A stretch of 64,000 nt of DNA, from NCBI RefSeq assembly GCF_023667495.1, contig NZ_JAMOZL010000004.1, positions 372,001 through 436,000 of the forward strand, given 5' to 3'. Made by a program: the position numbers and the translations under genes. This DNA comes from Dyadobacter sp. MSC1_007 (GTDB taxonomy: Bacteria > Bacteroidota > Bacteroidia > Cytophagales > Spirosomataceae). Below are positions 16,315 to 25,217 of this stretch, in pieces. Under the pieces are notes generated by a model, which worked only from the letters and a program-made list of their open reading frames with translations, did no database searches and was not told the DNA's origin. Within the stretch, counting starts at the first letter, position 1. Each line of letters opens with the position of its first letter.

Positions 16315-17385
16315 TTAAATTCTTTTCAAAAGCTCAATACCAGCGGCCTGCGTGTTCAGTATCTTATCTGCCGGAGTAGTTACATCGGCAATGTCCTTCG
16401 TTCTGAAACCATCTTTCAGCAATTTGTCAACTGCCGAAATAATTGTATCCGATTCTTCCTTCAGACCAAATGATATATCGAGCAGCAACGCAGCGGAAAG
16501 TACTGATGCCAAAGGATTTGCTATGCCTTTACCTGTAATGTCATGTGCAGATCCGTGGATAGGCTCATATACGCCAGTACTGTCTCCCACAGAAGCGGAA
16601 GCAAGCATCCCCATCGATCCGGCAATCTGACTTGCCTCGTCAGTAAGGATATCGCCGAATAGGTTGGCGGTAACTACCACGTCGAAACGGCGTGGGTCTT
16701 TGATCAACATCATCGCCGCCGAATCCACAAACTGGTGTTCAACAGTAATATCAGGATATTCAGGTGCCAGCGCCTGGATTACCTCCCGCCACAAACGGCT
16801 CGTTTCGAGCACGTTCGCTTTATCCACTGAACAAAGCCTTTTGCTACGCGTACGTGCAGCTTCGAATGCCTTCCGTCCGATCCGCTCTACTTCGTAACGG
16901 CTGTACTCGGCAATGTCGAAAGCAGTGTTATTATCATTTTTGCGACCTTTTTCTCCGAAATAGATATCGCCTGTCAGCTCCCGGAAGAAAAGAATATCCG
17001 AACCTTTCAAAATTTCCGGCTTGATGGACGATGCGCCCAGCAGCTCGTCGAAAAGTTTGATTGGACGAAGGTTAGCATATAAACCCAGCTCCTTACGCAT
17101 TTTCAGCAAACCTTGCTCAGGACGTACTTTTGCGGTAGGGTCGTTGTCATATTTAGGGTGTCCGACAGCGCCAAAAAGGATCGCATCGGAAGCACGCATT
17201 TTTGAAAGTGTTTCGTCAGGAAGTGGATTACCTGTTGCTTCAATGGCAACATGGCCCATTAATGCCTCGTCGTAAATAAACTCATGACCGAATTTTTCGG
17301 CGATTTTTACCAGAACACTTTTACCTACCTCAGTAACTTCTTGTCCGATTCCGTCTCCCGGAACGATAAGGATATTCTTTTTCAT
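16315..17385 (-). CDS. leuB: 3-isopropylmalate dehydrogenase
   Basis: A 356-residue NAD-dependent decarboxylating dehydrogenase of the leucine pathway; it can also serve the citramalate route to isoleucine by oxidising 3-methylmalate. The N-terminus has GDGIGQEVTEVG, the substrate-binding arginines lie in EQGLLKMRKELGLYANLRP, and the NAD-binding loop reads EPIHGSAHDITGKGIANP. Length is typical. It lies 47 bases downstream of the citramalate synthase gene and 261 bases upstream of leuA; that latter gap holds the leuA leader. Confidence 0.96.
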   Translation of the reverse strand: MKKNILIVPGDGIGQEVTEVGKSVLVKIAEKFGHEFIYDEALMGHVAIEATGNPLPDETLSKMRASDAILFGAVGHPKYDNDPTAKVRPEQGLLKMRKELGLYANLRPIKLFDELLGASSIKPEILKGSDILFFRELTGDIYFGEKGRKNDNNTAFDIAEYSRYEVERIGRKAFEAARTRSKRLCSVDKANVLETSRLWREVIQALAPEYPDITVEHQFVDSAAMMLIKDPRRFDVVVTANLFGDILTDEASQIAGSMGMLASASVGDSTGVYEPIHGSAHDITGKGIANPLASVLSAALLLDISFGLKEESDTIISAVDKLLKDGFRTKDIADVTTPADKILNTQAAGIELLKRI

Positions 17386-17432
17386 TAAATGATTGATTGA
17401 TAATCGATTACTAACAAAATTAAATGCACTGC

Positions 17433-19004
17433 CTAGGACAATGCGCTGGCAAGGGGAACTTCCGGCTTGATCTTATTTTCAGGGATTCCAATGAGGTTAA
17501 GCATTTTTTGCGTAGCCATGATCGCAGAAAACGTTTGGTCAGAATCGAGACCACGCGTTTTTACATCTTTCCCATTAATTTCCCAGGTAATGATGGTTTC
17601 ACACAATGCATCGGTCCTACCACCCGGCGGAATGCGCACGGCGTAATCGGTCAAGATTGGCAAACTGATCCCCTTCTTACAATAAATCTTCTTCAATGCA
17701 TTCATAAATGCATCATATTGCCCGTCTCCTTGTGCATGTTCCTCAAAAACCTCTTCCCCAAAACTAATCTGCAACGTCGCCGAAGGTTTAAGGTTTTTAG
17801 AATGGGTCAAAACATAGTTCGTGATAACGACTTTTTCTTCGATAGCGTCGCTGTCAAGAATATCTGAAATGATGTACGGAAGATCCTCCGGCGTTACAGC
17901 CTCTTTGCGGTCGCCCAGCTCGATGATCCGTTGGGTAACTTTTTTGAGGTCAGCGTCGGACAGGGTAATGCCCAAATCTCTCAGATTGTTCTCAATATTG
18001 GCTTTTCCGGAAGTTTTGCCAAGCGCATAAAGTCTTTGCCGGCCAAAGCGTTCAGGCATTAACTTGCTGAAATAGAGATTGTTCTTTTTATCCCCGTCGG
18101 CGTGAATGCCGGCAGTTTGCGTAAAAACACTCTCGCCCACGATCGGTTTGTTCGCAGGAATTCGGATACCCGAAAACGTTTCCACCAACTTACTGATCGA
18201 ATAAAGCGAACGCTCATTTACGGAAGTTTTGAACTCGGGCATCAGGTCGTTCAATACAGCGATCGTACTGGCTAATGGAGCATTTCCTGTACGCTCGCCC
18301 ATTCCGTTCACGGTAAGGTGCAAGCCATGAGCGCCCGCACGCAAAGCCTCCATCACATTCGCAATGCTCAGGTCGTAGTCGTTATGCGCATGGAATTCGA
18401 AATGAATGCCCGGATAGCGGTCCACGATCTGTTTTACAAAAGAATACGATTCAGACGGTGTAAGAATGCCCAGTGTATCCGGCAACAAAATCCGCTTAAC
18501 CGGCATCGTTACAAGGAAATCGAGCGAATTAAAAACATATTCCGGAGAACTGCGCATTCCGTTGCTCCAATCTTCCAGGTAAACGTTGCACGCTATTCCC
18601 TTCGATTCGGCCAGCTCGATCACATTCCGAATGTCTTCAAAATGCTCTTGCGGCGTCTTTTTCAATTGGTGGGTCAGATGGTTCAGCGACCCTTTAGTCA
18701 ACAGGTTCATTACCTGTGCACCGGTTTGCAACATCCAGTTAATGGAAGCATCGCCATCGACAAAGGTTAACACCTCGATTTTGTCCAGAAAGCCATTGCC
18801 TTTTGCCCAGTCGGTAATTTTTTTTACCGCCTGAAATTCACCTTCCGACACACGTGCCGAAGCAATCTCAATGCGGTCAACTTTTACTTCCTGAAGGAGG
18901 ATCTGCGCAATGGTTAATTTTTCTGACGCGGAAAACGACACGCCGCTGGTTTGTTCACCATCACGGAGGGTCGTATCCATTATTTCAATATAGCGACTGT
19001 TCAT
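17433..19004 (-). CDS. cimA: (R)-citramalate synthase, Leptospira type, with LeuA allosteric domain
   Basis: A protein of about 523 residues in the 2-isopropylmalate synthase superfamily. I start at the ATG at 19004 ([20 protein letters not shown]); an upstream ATG at 19091 would add a repeat-encoded, unrelated segment. The barrel has [61 protein letters not shown] and FTQTAGIHADGDKKNNLY, which resemble Leptospira citramalate synthase much more than LeuA. The C-terminal part (about 390-515) is the regulatory domain, with GDGQYDAFMNAL and VRIPPGGRTDALCE. It should condense pyruvate and acetyl-CoA, opening an isoleucine route that shares LeuCD and LeuB. It sits between leuD and leuB, which supports this. 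Confidence 0.8.
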   Translation of the reverse strand: MNSRYIEIMDTTLRDGEQTSGVSFSASEKLTIAQILLQEVKVDRIEIASARVSEGEFQAVKKITDWAKGNGFLDKIEVLTFVDGDASINWMLQTGAQVMNLLTKGSLNHLTHQLKKTPQEHFEDIRNVIELAESKGIACNVYLEDWSNGMRSSPEYVFNSLDFLVTMPVKRILLPDTLGILTPSESYSFVKQIVDRYPGIHFEFHAHNDYDLSIANVMEALRAGAHGLHLTVNGMGERTGNAPLASTIAVLNDLMPEFKTSVNERSLYSISKLVETFSGIRIPANKPIVGESVFTQTAGIHADGDKKNNLYFSKLMPERFGRQRLYALGKTSGKANIENNLRDLGITLSDADLKKVTQRIIELGDRKEAVTPEDLPYIISDILDSDAIEEKVVITNYVLTHSKNLKPSATLQISFGEEVFEEHAQGDGQYDAFMNALKKIYCKKGISLPILTDYAVRIPPGGRTDALCETIITWEINGKDVKTRGLDSDQTFSAIMATQKMLNLIGIPENKIKPEVPLASALS

Positions 19005-19008
19005 AGGC

Positions 19009-19035
19009 GGCTTTCGGCTTTCGGCTTTCGGCTTC
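19009..19035. repeat. Heptamer tandem repeat between leuD and cimA
   Basis: The unit GGCTTTC occurs in three full copies and a shortened fourth (19009-19035). An inverted copy, GAAAGCC, lies at 19046-19052, so the spacer can fold into a hairpin just before the cimA start codon. It could tune translation of cimA or be a slippage-prone spacer. Confidence 0.7.
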
Positions 19036-19068
19036 AAAAAAGTTTGAAAGCCGATGGCCGACAGCCAA

Positions 19069-19665
19069 TTAATAGATTCTCTCTGCTTCAAATTCCTTTA
19101 TCTCACTTTTCATAGCCTGCAGATAGTCAATATCGTCGAAGCCATTCATCATGTTATGTTTTTTATAACCATTGATGTCAAAAGATTCTTTTTCTCCCGT
19201 TGGCACAATCGTGATCGTCTGCTCTGGCAGGTTTACTTCTAGCTCAGCCTTGGGATCTGCTTCGATGGCCTGGAAGATCTTATCTAAGAACTCCGCGCTA
19301 ACCTGAACAGGTAATATGCCTATATTCAGAGAGTTACCTTTAAAAATATCCGCAAAAAAGCTGGATACCACGCAACGGAAACCGTAGTCATAGATTGCCC
19401 ATGCAGCGTGCTCCCGGCTGGATCCGCTTCCGAAGTTGCGGCCTCCTACGAGGATTTTTCCGGAGTAAATAGGGTTATTTAGAACGAAATCCTGCTTTGG
19501 CGTATCGTCGCCATTATAGCGCCAGTCGCGGAACAGGTTATCTCCGAATCCCTCCCGCTTGGTCGCCTTCAAAAAACGCGCAGGGATAATCTGGTCGGTG
19601 TCGACATTCTCAATCGGCAAAGGCACTGCCGAGCTTTTCAATATGGTGAATTTATCGTAAGCCAT
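19069..19665 (-). CDS. leuD: 3-isopropylmalate dehydratase small subunit
   Basis: A 198-residue subunit of isopropylmalate isomerase, which works with LeuC and likely also isomerises citramalate. Characteristic segments are [14 protein letters not shown] near the N-terminus and the swivelling-domain loop [18 protein letters not shown]. The gene starts 14 bases after the leuC stop, so both subunits are cotranslated. A 64-base spacer with heptamer repeats separates it from cimA. Confidence 0.95.
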   Translation of the reverse strand: MAYDKFTILKSSAVPLPIENVDTDQIIPARFLKATKREGFGDNLFRDWRYNGDDTPKQDFVLNNPIYSGKILVGGRNFGSGSSREHAAWAIYDYGFRCVVSSFFADIFKGNSLNIGILPVQVSAEFLDKIFQAIEADPKAELEVNLPEQTITIVPTGEKESFDINGYKKHNMMNGFDDIDYLQAMKSEIKEFEAERIY

Positions 19666-19679
19666 TGTTTTTAAGCTGA

Positions 19680-21083
19680 TTAAAGAAGAGTTCTTGGATC
19701 GGTTACTACGCCTGTTACCGCTGCTGCTGCTGCTACCAGCGGGCTGGCGAGCAAGGTGCGGGCTCCCGGGCCCTGACGACCTTCGAAGTTGCGGTTAGAG
19801 GTACTTACGGCGTATTTACCGGCAGGAATTTTATCGTCGTTCATTGCCAGACACGCAGAGCATCCCGGTTGACGAAGCTCAAAGCCAGCATCAGTCAAAA
19901 TGTCGAGAATACCTTCTTCCTTGATCTGAGCTTCCACTATGTGCGACCCCGGTACAATCCAAGCCGTTACGTTATCCGCCTTCTTGCGGCCTTTTACGAT
20001 AGACGCAAAAGCGCGGAAGTCCTCAATGCGGCCATTGGTGCAGCTACCAATGAATACGTAATCGATCTTTTTACCCAGCATCGATTCATTTTCATGGAAG
20101 CCCATGTAGTTCAACGATTTGTCATAGGTAGACTTACCGCCTTCAACCTGATCCGAAGTAGGGATCGCCTTGGTAATGCCTTGACCCATTCCCGGGTTGG
20201 TACCATAAGTGATCATCGGTTCGATGTCTGCTGCGTCGAAGTTGTATTCTTTGTCAAAAACAGCACCTTCGTCTGTTTTCAATGTTTTCCAGTAAGCCAG
20301 CGCTTTGTCCCACTTTTCGCCCTTTGGAGCCTGCTCACGGCCATTGATGTAGGCAAACGTAGTCTCGTCAGGAGCGATCATTCCACCACGCGCACCCATT
20401 TCTATGCTCATGTTGCAGACCGTCATCCGACCTTCCATGCTCATATTTTCAAAGACATCACCCGCATATTCCACAAAATAGCCTGTGGCTCCGGCAGTAG
20501 TCAGTTTTGAAATAATATATAGTGTAACATCTTTCGGCGTAACCCCTTTGCCCAGCTTGCCATTTACGTTTACACGCATTTTCTTTGGCTTGGGCTGCAT
20601 AATGCATTGTGACGAAAGCACCATCTCGACTTCGGAAGTACCGATACCGAACGCGATCGCTCCAAATGCACCGTGGGTAGAAGTGTGCGAGTCTCCGCAA
20701 ACAATCGTCATTCCAGGCAGCGTGATCCCGTTTTCAGGCCCAACTACGTGTACAATCCCGTTACGCGCATGACCAAGCCCCCAGTGTGAAATACCATATT
20801 TCGCCGAGTTGGTTTCAAGCGCTTTCAGCTGATTAGCCGAAAGAGGATCCGCCACAGGAAGGTGCTGGTTAATGGTCGGCGTGTTGTGATCGGCAGTGGC
20901 GAATGTGCGCTCAGGGTACATTACACCGATATTTCTGCTTTCTAGTCCGAGGAATGCAACAGGGCTGGTTACCTCGTGGATAAAATGGCGGTCGATGAAA
21001 AATACATCCGGACCGTCTTCGATCTTGCGGACAACGTGGGCATCCCACACTTTGTCAAAAAGGGTACTCGCTTGATTACTCAT
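19680..21083 (-). CDS. leuC: 3-isopropylmalate dehydratase large subunit
   Basis: An aconitase-superfamily large subunit of about 467 residues that carries the [4Fe-4S] cluster. I start at 21083 ([18 protein letters not shown]); an ATG 42 bases upstream adds [14 protein letters not shown], which does not fit the family. Cluster ligands are in [13 protein letters not shown] and in [10 protein letters not shown]. Other family segments are [18 protein letters not shown] and [22 protein letters not shown]. It heads the leuC-leuD-cimA-leuB run. I looked for a leader peptide and terminator in the 198 bases upstream and found none. Confidence 0.96.
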   Translation of the reverse strand: MSNQASTLFDKVWDAHVVRKIEDGPDVFFIDRHFIHEVTSPVAFLGLESRNIGVMYPERTFATADHNTPTINQHLPVADPLSANQLKALETNSAKYGISHWGLGHARNGIVHVVGPENGITLPGMTIVCGDSHTSTHGAFGAIAFGIGTSEVEMVLSSQCIMQPKPKKMRVNVNGKLGKGVTPKDVTLYIISKLTTAGATGYFVEYAGDVFENMSMEGRMTVCNMSIEMGARGGMIAPDETTFAYINGREQAPKGEKWDKALAYWKTLKTDEGAVFDKEYNFDAADIEPMITYGTNPGMGQGITKAIPTSDQVEGGKSTYDKSLNYMGFHENESMLGKKIDYVFIGSCTNGRIEDFRAFASIVKGRKKADNVTAWIVPGSHIVEAQIKEEGILDILTDAGFELRQPGCSACLAMNDDKIPAGKYAVSTSNRNFEGRQGPGARTLLASPLVAAAAAVTGVVTDPRTLL

Positions 21084-21281
21084 TTTGTTAAAATTAAAAT
21101 TTCGCCTCTTCACGACTGGCTTCAAAGAAACGACTGATAGTCAGGGCATTTCTTTACAGGAGAAGTGAGAATACAAATTACCACAAATTCAAGGGAATAA
21201 GTATAACGGTAAAGGTTCAAAAAATAGTGATTTTGGTTTGAGCAGGTGGTTTGAGCGGAAATCTTTATTTGGCTGTATTGT

Positions 21282-21575
21282 CTACGAGTCCATCAGAGGT
21301 TCCTGACGATTGTCCCAGAAGAATAGGACCTGGATCTGACTTTCAGTCACTTCATAGAAAAATGAGCAGTTCTTGTTGATCCAGCCCTTTCTCACATTCT
21401 CATTTTCGCGAGTAGCTTTAAAGATATACGGTCTAAGGGAGATACTTTCCAAAGTATTCACCACTGTGAGTTCAAATTTTTTTGCCGTAGCAGTCCCGAA
21501 CCTTTGTTCAATTTGATCATAAATGGCGTCGAAAGTTTCTACCGCCGTCTTCGCGAGAATTACTTCGTAAACCAC
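21282..21575 (-). CDS. RelE/ParE-family toxin
   Basis: A 97-residue protein of the RelE/ParE superfamily. It has the helical start VYEVILAKTAVETFDAIYDQ, a middle ISLRPYIFKATRENENVRKGW and the final strands CSFFYEVTESQIQVLFFWDNRQEP, close to the ParE ending in which the last strand carries W/F-D-x-R-Q-x-P. ParE toxins poison gyrase and RelE toxins cut mRNA; I lean to ParE because the basic catalytic set of RelE is not obvious. Its ATG directly abuts the stop of the antitoxin gene, the usual arrangement with antitoxin first. Confidence 0.85.
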   Translation of the reverse strand: MVYEVILAKTAVETFDAIYDQIEQRFGTATAKKFELTVVNTLESISLRPYIFKATRENENVRKGWINKNCSFFYEVTESQIQVLFFWDNRQEPLMDS

Positions 21576-21773
21576 TTACCCGCGCTTTCTGCTTTTGAAC
21601 TCATCTAAGGTCATAGATCGACCTGAAATAATATCTGCTTTTCCGGCTTCAATACCTTTCAGCACATGCGTTGGCAATTCCACCTCCTTGTCAAATGGAA
21701 CGTCAAGCGCCTCCAAAAAGGCGATAATTACCTTCTCCTGGGCTTTTGTTGGGTAAATATGGATTGCTTCCAT
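21576..21773 (-). CDS. Antitoxin of a RelE/ParE-type module
   Basis: A 65-residue acidic/basic protein immediately upstream of the toxin with no gap. The N-terminal stretch (IHIYPTKAQEKVIIAFLEAL) is followed by FDKEVELPTHVLKGIEAGKADIISGRSMTLDEFKSR; the ending resembles Bacteroidota antitoxins that present a toxin-binding helix. The DNA-binding part is not clearly recognisable. It was assigned by size, order and partner. The pair sits between the AraC gene and leuC. Confidence 0.78.
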   Translation of the reverse strand: MEAIHIYPTKAQEKVIIAFLEALDVPFDKEVELPTHVLKGIEAGKADIISGRSMTLDEFKSRKRG

Positions 21774-21835
21774 CTGTTACTTAGCAATTGATATATAAAC
21801 AAATATAACGAATCTGAGCATTAAGTTAGCTTTCA

Positions 21836-22684
21836 TCACCCCTGCCGCTTCGGCGTCGTCCCGTACTTCTCTTTATAAGTCTTAATGAAGTGCGAAACGC
21901 TCTCATATCCAATCTCCGTGCTGATTTCGGAAACGTTTTTAGTACTATTCCTTAATAGAAAATCCGCATAGTCCAACCGTTTGTTTTTGAGCCATAATGC
22001 AGGCGAAGTATTGAATTCATCCTGAAAATCCCTCTTAAATGCCGATAAGCTTCGTCCAGACAACCGTGCGAGCTCGTTTAATGTCAACGGCTTCAAATAG
22101 TAACTGTTCATTAAAAATGAAAGATCTACCTTTTCCCCTTTATATAAACTATAAAGAATGGCCCTCAACTGCCAGGAATTGTCGAGTTCGAGCAAATGCA
22201 AGAGCAGTTCCTGAAATTTGAGGCGCAGGAAGTGGTTTTTTAAATCTGTGCGGGACCGGAAATAGGGAAATACAGATTGAATGAATTTCTCGAAATTTTC
22301 GTCCGACTTCAAAAGCAATATCGGGTACTCGACAGTCCCGGCATCTGGTTGTGCATTGAAGAGCTCGGGATGCAAGCCAACGAATTCTTTCAGCAACTTT
22401 TCATCAAAAAAGAAAACCAGGCTTTTGTAAGATTCATTAATAGATTCCGACATCAGGTAAAAACCCCTTTGAACGAACAGGATATCACCTTTTTCCACAT
22501 GAACCTCCTGTGTAGGGCTCGTAAACTTCTTTTCTCCCTCCAACACCACGATCACTGCATGTTCTTCGAAAAACACGTCGTATTTGGACGGATACACCTC
22601 ATTACGATACGCCACAAAGGTCATATCCTGAATTTTCAGGGACTCAAATTCCTGGGAGCTTATATCGGATGGTACTCGGAGCAT
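21836..22684 (-). CDS. AraC-family transcriptional regulator
   Basis: A 282-residue regulator. The N-terminal half is a cupin-like sensor (FFEEHAVIVVLEGEKKF, EVHVEKGDILFVQRG). The C-terminal 90 residues hold the two helix-turn-helices of AraC proteins: LNELARLSGRSLSAFKRDF and VSEISTEIGYESVSHFIKTY, followed by the signature ending KYGTTPKRQ. It lies 15 bases downstream of an outer-membrane protein gene with which it may be cotranscribed. Its ligand and targets are unknown; nothing ties it to branched-chain amino acid control. Confidence 0.9.
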   Translation of the reverse strand: MLRVPSDISSQEFESLKIQDMTFVAYRNEVYPSKYDVFFEEHAVIVVLEGEKKFTSPTQEVHVEKGDILFVQRGFYLMSESINESYKSLVFFFDEKLLKEFVGLHPELFNAQPDAGTVEYPILLLKSDENFEKFIQSVFPYFRSRTDLKNHFLRLKFQELLLHLLELDNSWQLRAILYSLYKGEKVDLSFLMNSYYLKPLTLNELARLSGRSLSAFKRDFQDEFNTSPALWLKNKRLDYADFLLRNSTKNVSEISTEIGYESVSHFIKTYKEKYGTTPKRQG

Positions 22685-22699
22685 CGGCGAGATTTTGCG

Positions 22700-23836
22700 C
22701 TATGGCTTTCTAAACAATGAGTTTAGATTAAGATAGTAATTAAGGCTAATTCGTGGCCTGTTAAAAAATGCAACGTCTGAGAATAGCGTATTGAAGTTTG
22801 CAAAATGGCTTATCTCCAGACTGAGTTTTCGGTTGTAGGCAATTCCCACGTGCGGACCGATAATCGTGCTTCTCCAGCTATCCATTGGATAACTATAATC
22901 CATTCCGATATTGGGTCTTATCTTGCCGGAACCAACGAAGACCCCAACGCCAAATTCCAGTGTTTTGAGATTGATTTTCTCATCAGGAATATAGTTGTAC
23001 ATCTTCGTTACCGATGTCCCCGGAATCATCGAGAAATTAATCTTGAAATACCGGTTGTGAAATCTCCGCGGTAGATTCATCCTTACCCCAACTCCAAAGG
23101 TCGCCTTATTTTCAAGTTTCAAACCCGGCTCCTTCCAGGCCTCTGTTCCTGCATTAAAATTAATATCAAATTCAAAATCGGATTCCGAAGAAACTCCGTT
23201 TTCGATCTTCTTCCCATCAAAAGATTCATTATAAGCATCAACGTATTTGCGGAGGCCCTTCTCACTATACATTGGCACCGACAAGTTCATTTCCGAACCC
23301 GACAACAGCCTGACCAATTGCTTTTTATATTGATCATAGGTGAGCAAATATTTCTTATTGCCCATTGTCCTGTAAAACGGATAATTGATTAATTCCGTTA
23401 ACTGCCCCGGAATTTCAAGGTAATAATGCGATTCGCTCTGCCCGTTAAGATGCTCAAATAAGGTCGCCCTTGAACCCGACGTGATAACTTTCAAAAATAC
23501 CATCACCGAGTCCTTCGCCTCGATAGAGGGCGCAATGGCATAGGTCTGACTCAGGTCAATGCTCAAAACACCGATTTTTTTACAAACATATTTCTCATTA
23601 ATGGCCTTGATATAGAATTCAGAGACCTGGCCACACCTCATGCTTTCAAACGGTCCTTGCTGGATACGGGCAAAATCGATTTTATCAGGGCTCATGTCCC
23701 AACCCTCGTACCTGATAAATCCTTGTGTGGTATCTTTTCCGGGAGAGAGAATATATCCCTCCAAAAATTTGCCCTGACCATGTACTGATACTGAAAAACA
23801 CAAACTTAAAAAGACAGAAAAACCTATAAAACGCAT
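22700..23836 (-). CDS. Exported outer-membrane beta-barrel protein, unknown function
   Basis: A 378-residue protein with a signal peptide (MRFIGFSVFLSLCFSVSVHG). The first half has a domain common in uncharacterised Bacteroidota proteins, recognised by GKDTTQGFIRYEGWDMSPDKI, in which a small-molecule or peptide-like interaction is possible but unproven. The second half (about 230-378) shows alternating amphipathic strands typical of a small barrel (FGVGVRMNLPRRFHNRYFKI, FGVGVFVGSGKIRPNIGMDY). It lies between ilvA and an AraC-family gene, likely as an insertion into the branched-chain amino acid cluster. Confidence 0.72.
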   Translation of the reverse strand: MRFIGFSVFLSLCFSVSVHGQGKFLEGYILSPGKDTTQGFIRYEGWDMSPDKIDFARIQQGPFESMRCGQVSEFYIKAINEKYVCKKIGVLSIDLSQTYAIAPSIEAKDSVMVFLKVITSGSRATLFEHLNGQSESHYYLEIPGQLTELINYPFYRTMGNKKYLLTYDQYKKQLVRLLSGSEMNLSVPMYSEKGLRKYVDAYNESFDGKKIENGVSSESDFEFDINFNAGTEAWKEPGLKLENKATFGVGVRMNLPRRFHNRYFKINFSMIPGTSVTKMYNYIPDEKINLKTLEFGVGVFVGSGKIRPNIGMDYSYPMDSWRSTIIGPHVGIAYNRKLSLEISHFANFNTLFSDVAFFNRPRISLNYYLNLNSLFRKP

Positions 23837-23874
23837 ATAGAGGATTGTTGATAATCAAAACAAATTGTGTCGGA

Positions 23875-25131
23875 CTACACCATAAACTGAAACAAATCCG
23901 GCTGATCATTTAAATACTCATAAACGATACGGTTCGCGTCCATTCGCTCGATCAGCGGCGCGAAATCTTCGCGGTTTTTCAATTCAATGCCGACTAATGC
24001 AGGTCCTTGTTCGCGGTTGGTCTTTTTCACATATTCAAAACGCGCAATGTCGTCATTCGGGCCTAATACATTCAAGAATTCACGGAATGCACCGGAACGT
24101 TGCGGAAAACGGACGATAAAGTAATGCTTTAAGCCTTCGTAAAGTAGTGAGCGTTCTTTGATTTCCTCGGTGCGGGTAATGTCATTGTTGCCACCGCTGA
24201 TGAGCGCGACCACATTTTTCCCCCGGATTTCGTCCCGGATCAAGTCCAACGCCGAAACAGTTAATGCGCCGGCAGGCTCCGCCACAATGGCCTCTTCATT
24301 ATAAAGTTGCAGGATCGTTGAACAAACTTTGCCTTCCGGAACGAGCAGAACGCGGTTCAGGCTTTTACTGCATATTTCGTAGGTAATGTCTCCCGCACGC
24401 CTTACAGCTGCGCCATCCACAAATTTGTCAATGTAGTCTAGCGTAACTACATGACCTTCTTGTATAGATTTGTGCATTGACGGAGATCCTTCCGGCTCCA
24501 CACCGATTAGTTGCGTTTTAGGAGAAAGTTGCTTGAAAACAGTCGAGATGCCTGCCGCCAGCCCGCCGCCACCAATCGCCATCAGCAAATAATCGATCTT
24601 GAAATCCGCATCTTTGAAAATTTCCAAACCGACAGTCCCCTGACCTTCTATAACTTGCAAATCATCAAATGGATGCACGAAAACGGCATTGGTGACCTCG
24701 CGATATTCCATGGACGCGTGATAAGCGTCATCGTAAGTATCGCCTACCAAATGTATTTCGATCCATTCCTGCCCAAAAAGCCGCACTTGTTTTACTTTCT
24801 GCGCCGGCGTAGTCGTAGGCATGAAAATCGCTCCTTTCACCTCCATTTTCCTGCACGCATAGGCTACGCCCTGCGCGTGGTTGCCTGCACTCGCGCACAC
24901 GACCCCGCCCGCAAGGGCTTCCGCGGTCATGCTTGCCATTTTGTTGTAAGCGCCACGGATCTTGTAAGAGCGGACAGTCTGCAAATCTTCCCTTTTTAGA
25001 TAAATATTAGCGCCGTACTGCTCCGAAAGGTGTGCATTATAAAAAATAGGTGTGTGGTTAATCACGCCGCGCAGGCGTTCGGCGGCGAGGAAAATGTTAT
25101 CGAGTGTCGGGAGTGAATGTGAAGTGCTCAT
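23875..25131 (-). CDS. ilvA: Threonine ammonia-lyase (threonine dehydratase)
   Basis: A PLP enzyme of about 418 residues that deaminates threonine to 2-ketobutyrate for isoleucine. I start at 25131 (MSTSHSLPTLDNIFLAAERL); an ATG 33 bases upstream adds a segment that does not match the family. The PLP lysine is Lys57 in SYKIRGAYNK, the phosphate loop is GGGGLAAG, and SAGNHAQGVAYACR is the substrate loop. One ACT-like regulatory domain occupies the last 90 residues (HYFIVRFPQRSGAFREFL), as in the short IlvA class. It follows ilvC after a spacer with two hairpins. It runs in parallel with the citramalate route encoded downstream. Confidence 0.94.
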   Translation of the reverse strand: MSTSHSLPTLDNIFLAAERLRGVINHTPIFYNAHLSEQYGANIYLKREDLQTVRSYKIRGAYNKMASMTAEALAGGVVCASAGNHAQGVAYACRKMEVKGAIFMPTTTPAQKVKQVRLFGQEWIEIHLVGDTYDDAYHASMEYREVTNAVFVHPFDDLQVIEGQGTVGLEIFKDADFKIDYLLMAIGGGGLAAGISTVFKQLSPKTQLIGVEPEGSPSMHKSIQEGHVVTLDYIDKFVDGAAVRRAGDITYEICSKSLNRVLLVPEGKVCSTILQLYNEEAIVAEPAGALTVSALDLIRDEIRGKNVVALISGGNNDITRTEEIKERSLLYEGLKHYFIVRFPQRSGAFREFLNVLGPNDDIARFEYVKKTNREQGPALVGIELKNREDFAPLIERMDANRIVYEYLNDQPDLFQFMV

Positions 25132-25146
25132 AAGTATCAATGAAAA

Positions 25147-25169
25147 GAGCTTTGCTGTTGGCAAAGCTC
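25147..25169 (-). terminator. Terminator-like hairpin just before ilvA
   Basis: GAGCTTTGC (25147-25155) and GCAAAGCTC (25161-25169) form a perfect 9-bp stem with a 5-base loop, followed on the minus strand by TTTT. It sits 16 bases upstream of the ilvA ATG and could lower ilvA expression relative to ilvC. Confidence 0.6.
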
Positions 25170-25188
25170 CATTTTCTTTTTTTCTATC

Positions 25189-25210
25189 ACCCCGGACTTA
25201 AGTCCGGGGT
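25189..25210. repeat. Perfect 22-bp palindrome after ilvC
   Basis: Two 11-base arms, ACCCCGGACTT (25189-25199) and AAGTCCGGGGT (25200-25210), abut without a loop. It lies 8 bases after the ilvC stop. Two related palindromes lie at 52126 and 52188, so this looks like a dispersed intergenic palindromic element or mRNA 3'-end structure. Confidence 0.75.
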
Positions 25211-25217
25211 TTCCGGG

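Noticed and set aside
19005-19091. Extended start for the citramalate synthase
   Set aside because: The extra 29 residues come from the heptamer repeat and spacer; the superfamily begins near RYIEIMDTTLRDG.
21084-21281. Possible leader peptide and attenuator before leuC
   Set aside because: I found only a weak imperfect hairpin and an ATG CCC TGA mini-frame; no run of leucine codons and no terminator.
21282-21773. Toxin-antitoxin pair as evidence of a mobile island
   Set aside because: No integrase, transposase, inverted repeats or target duplications are visible around it.
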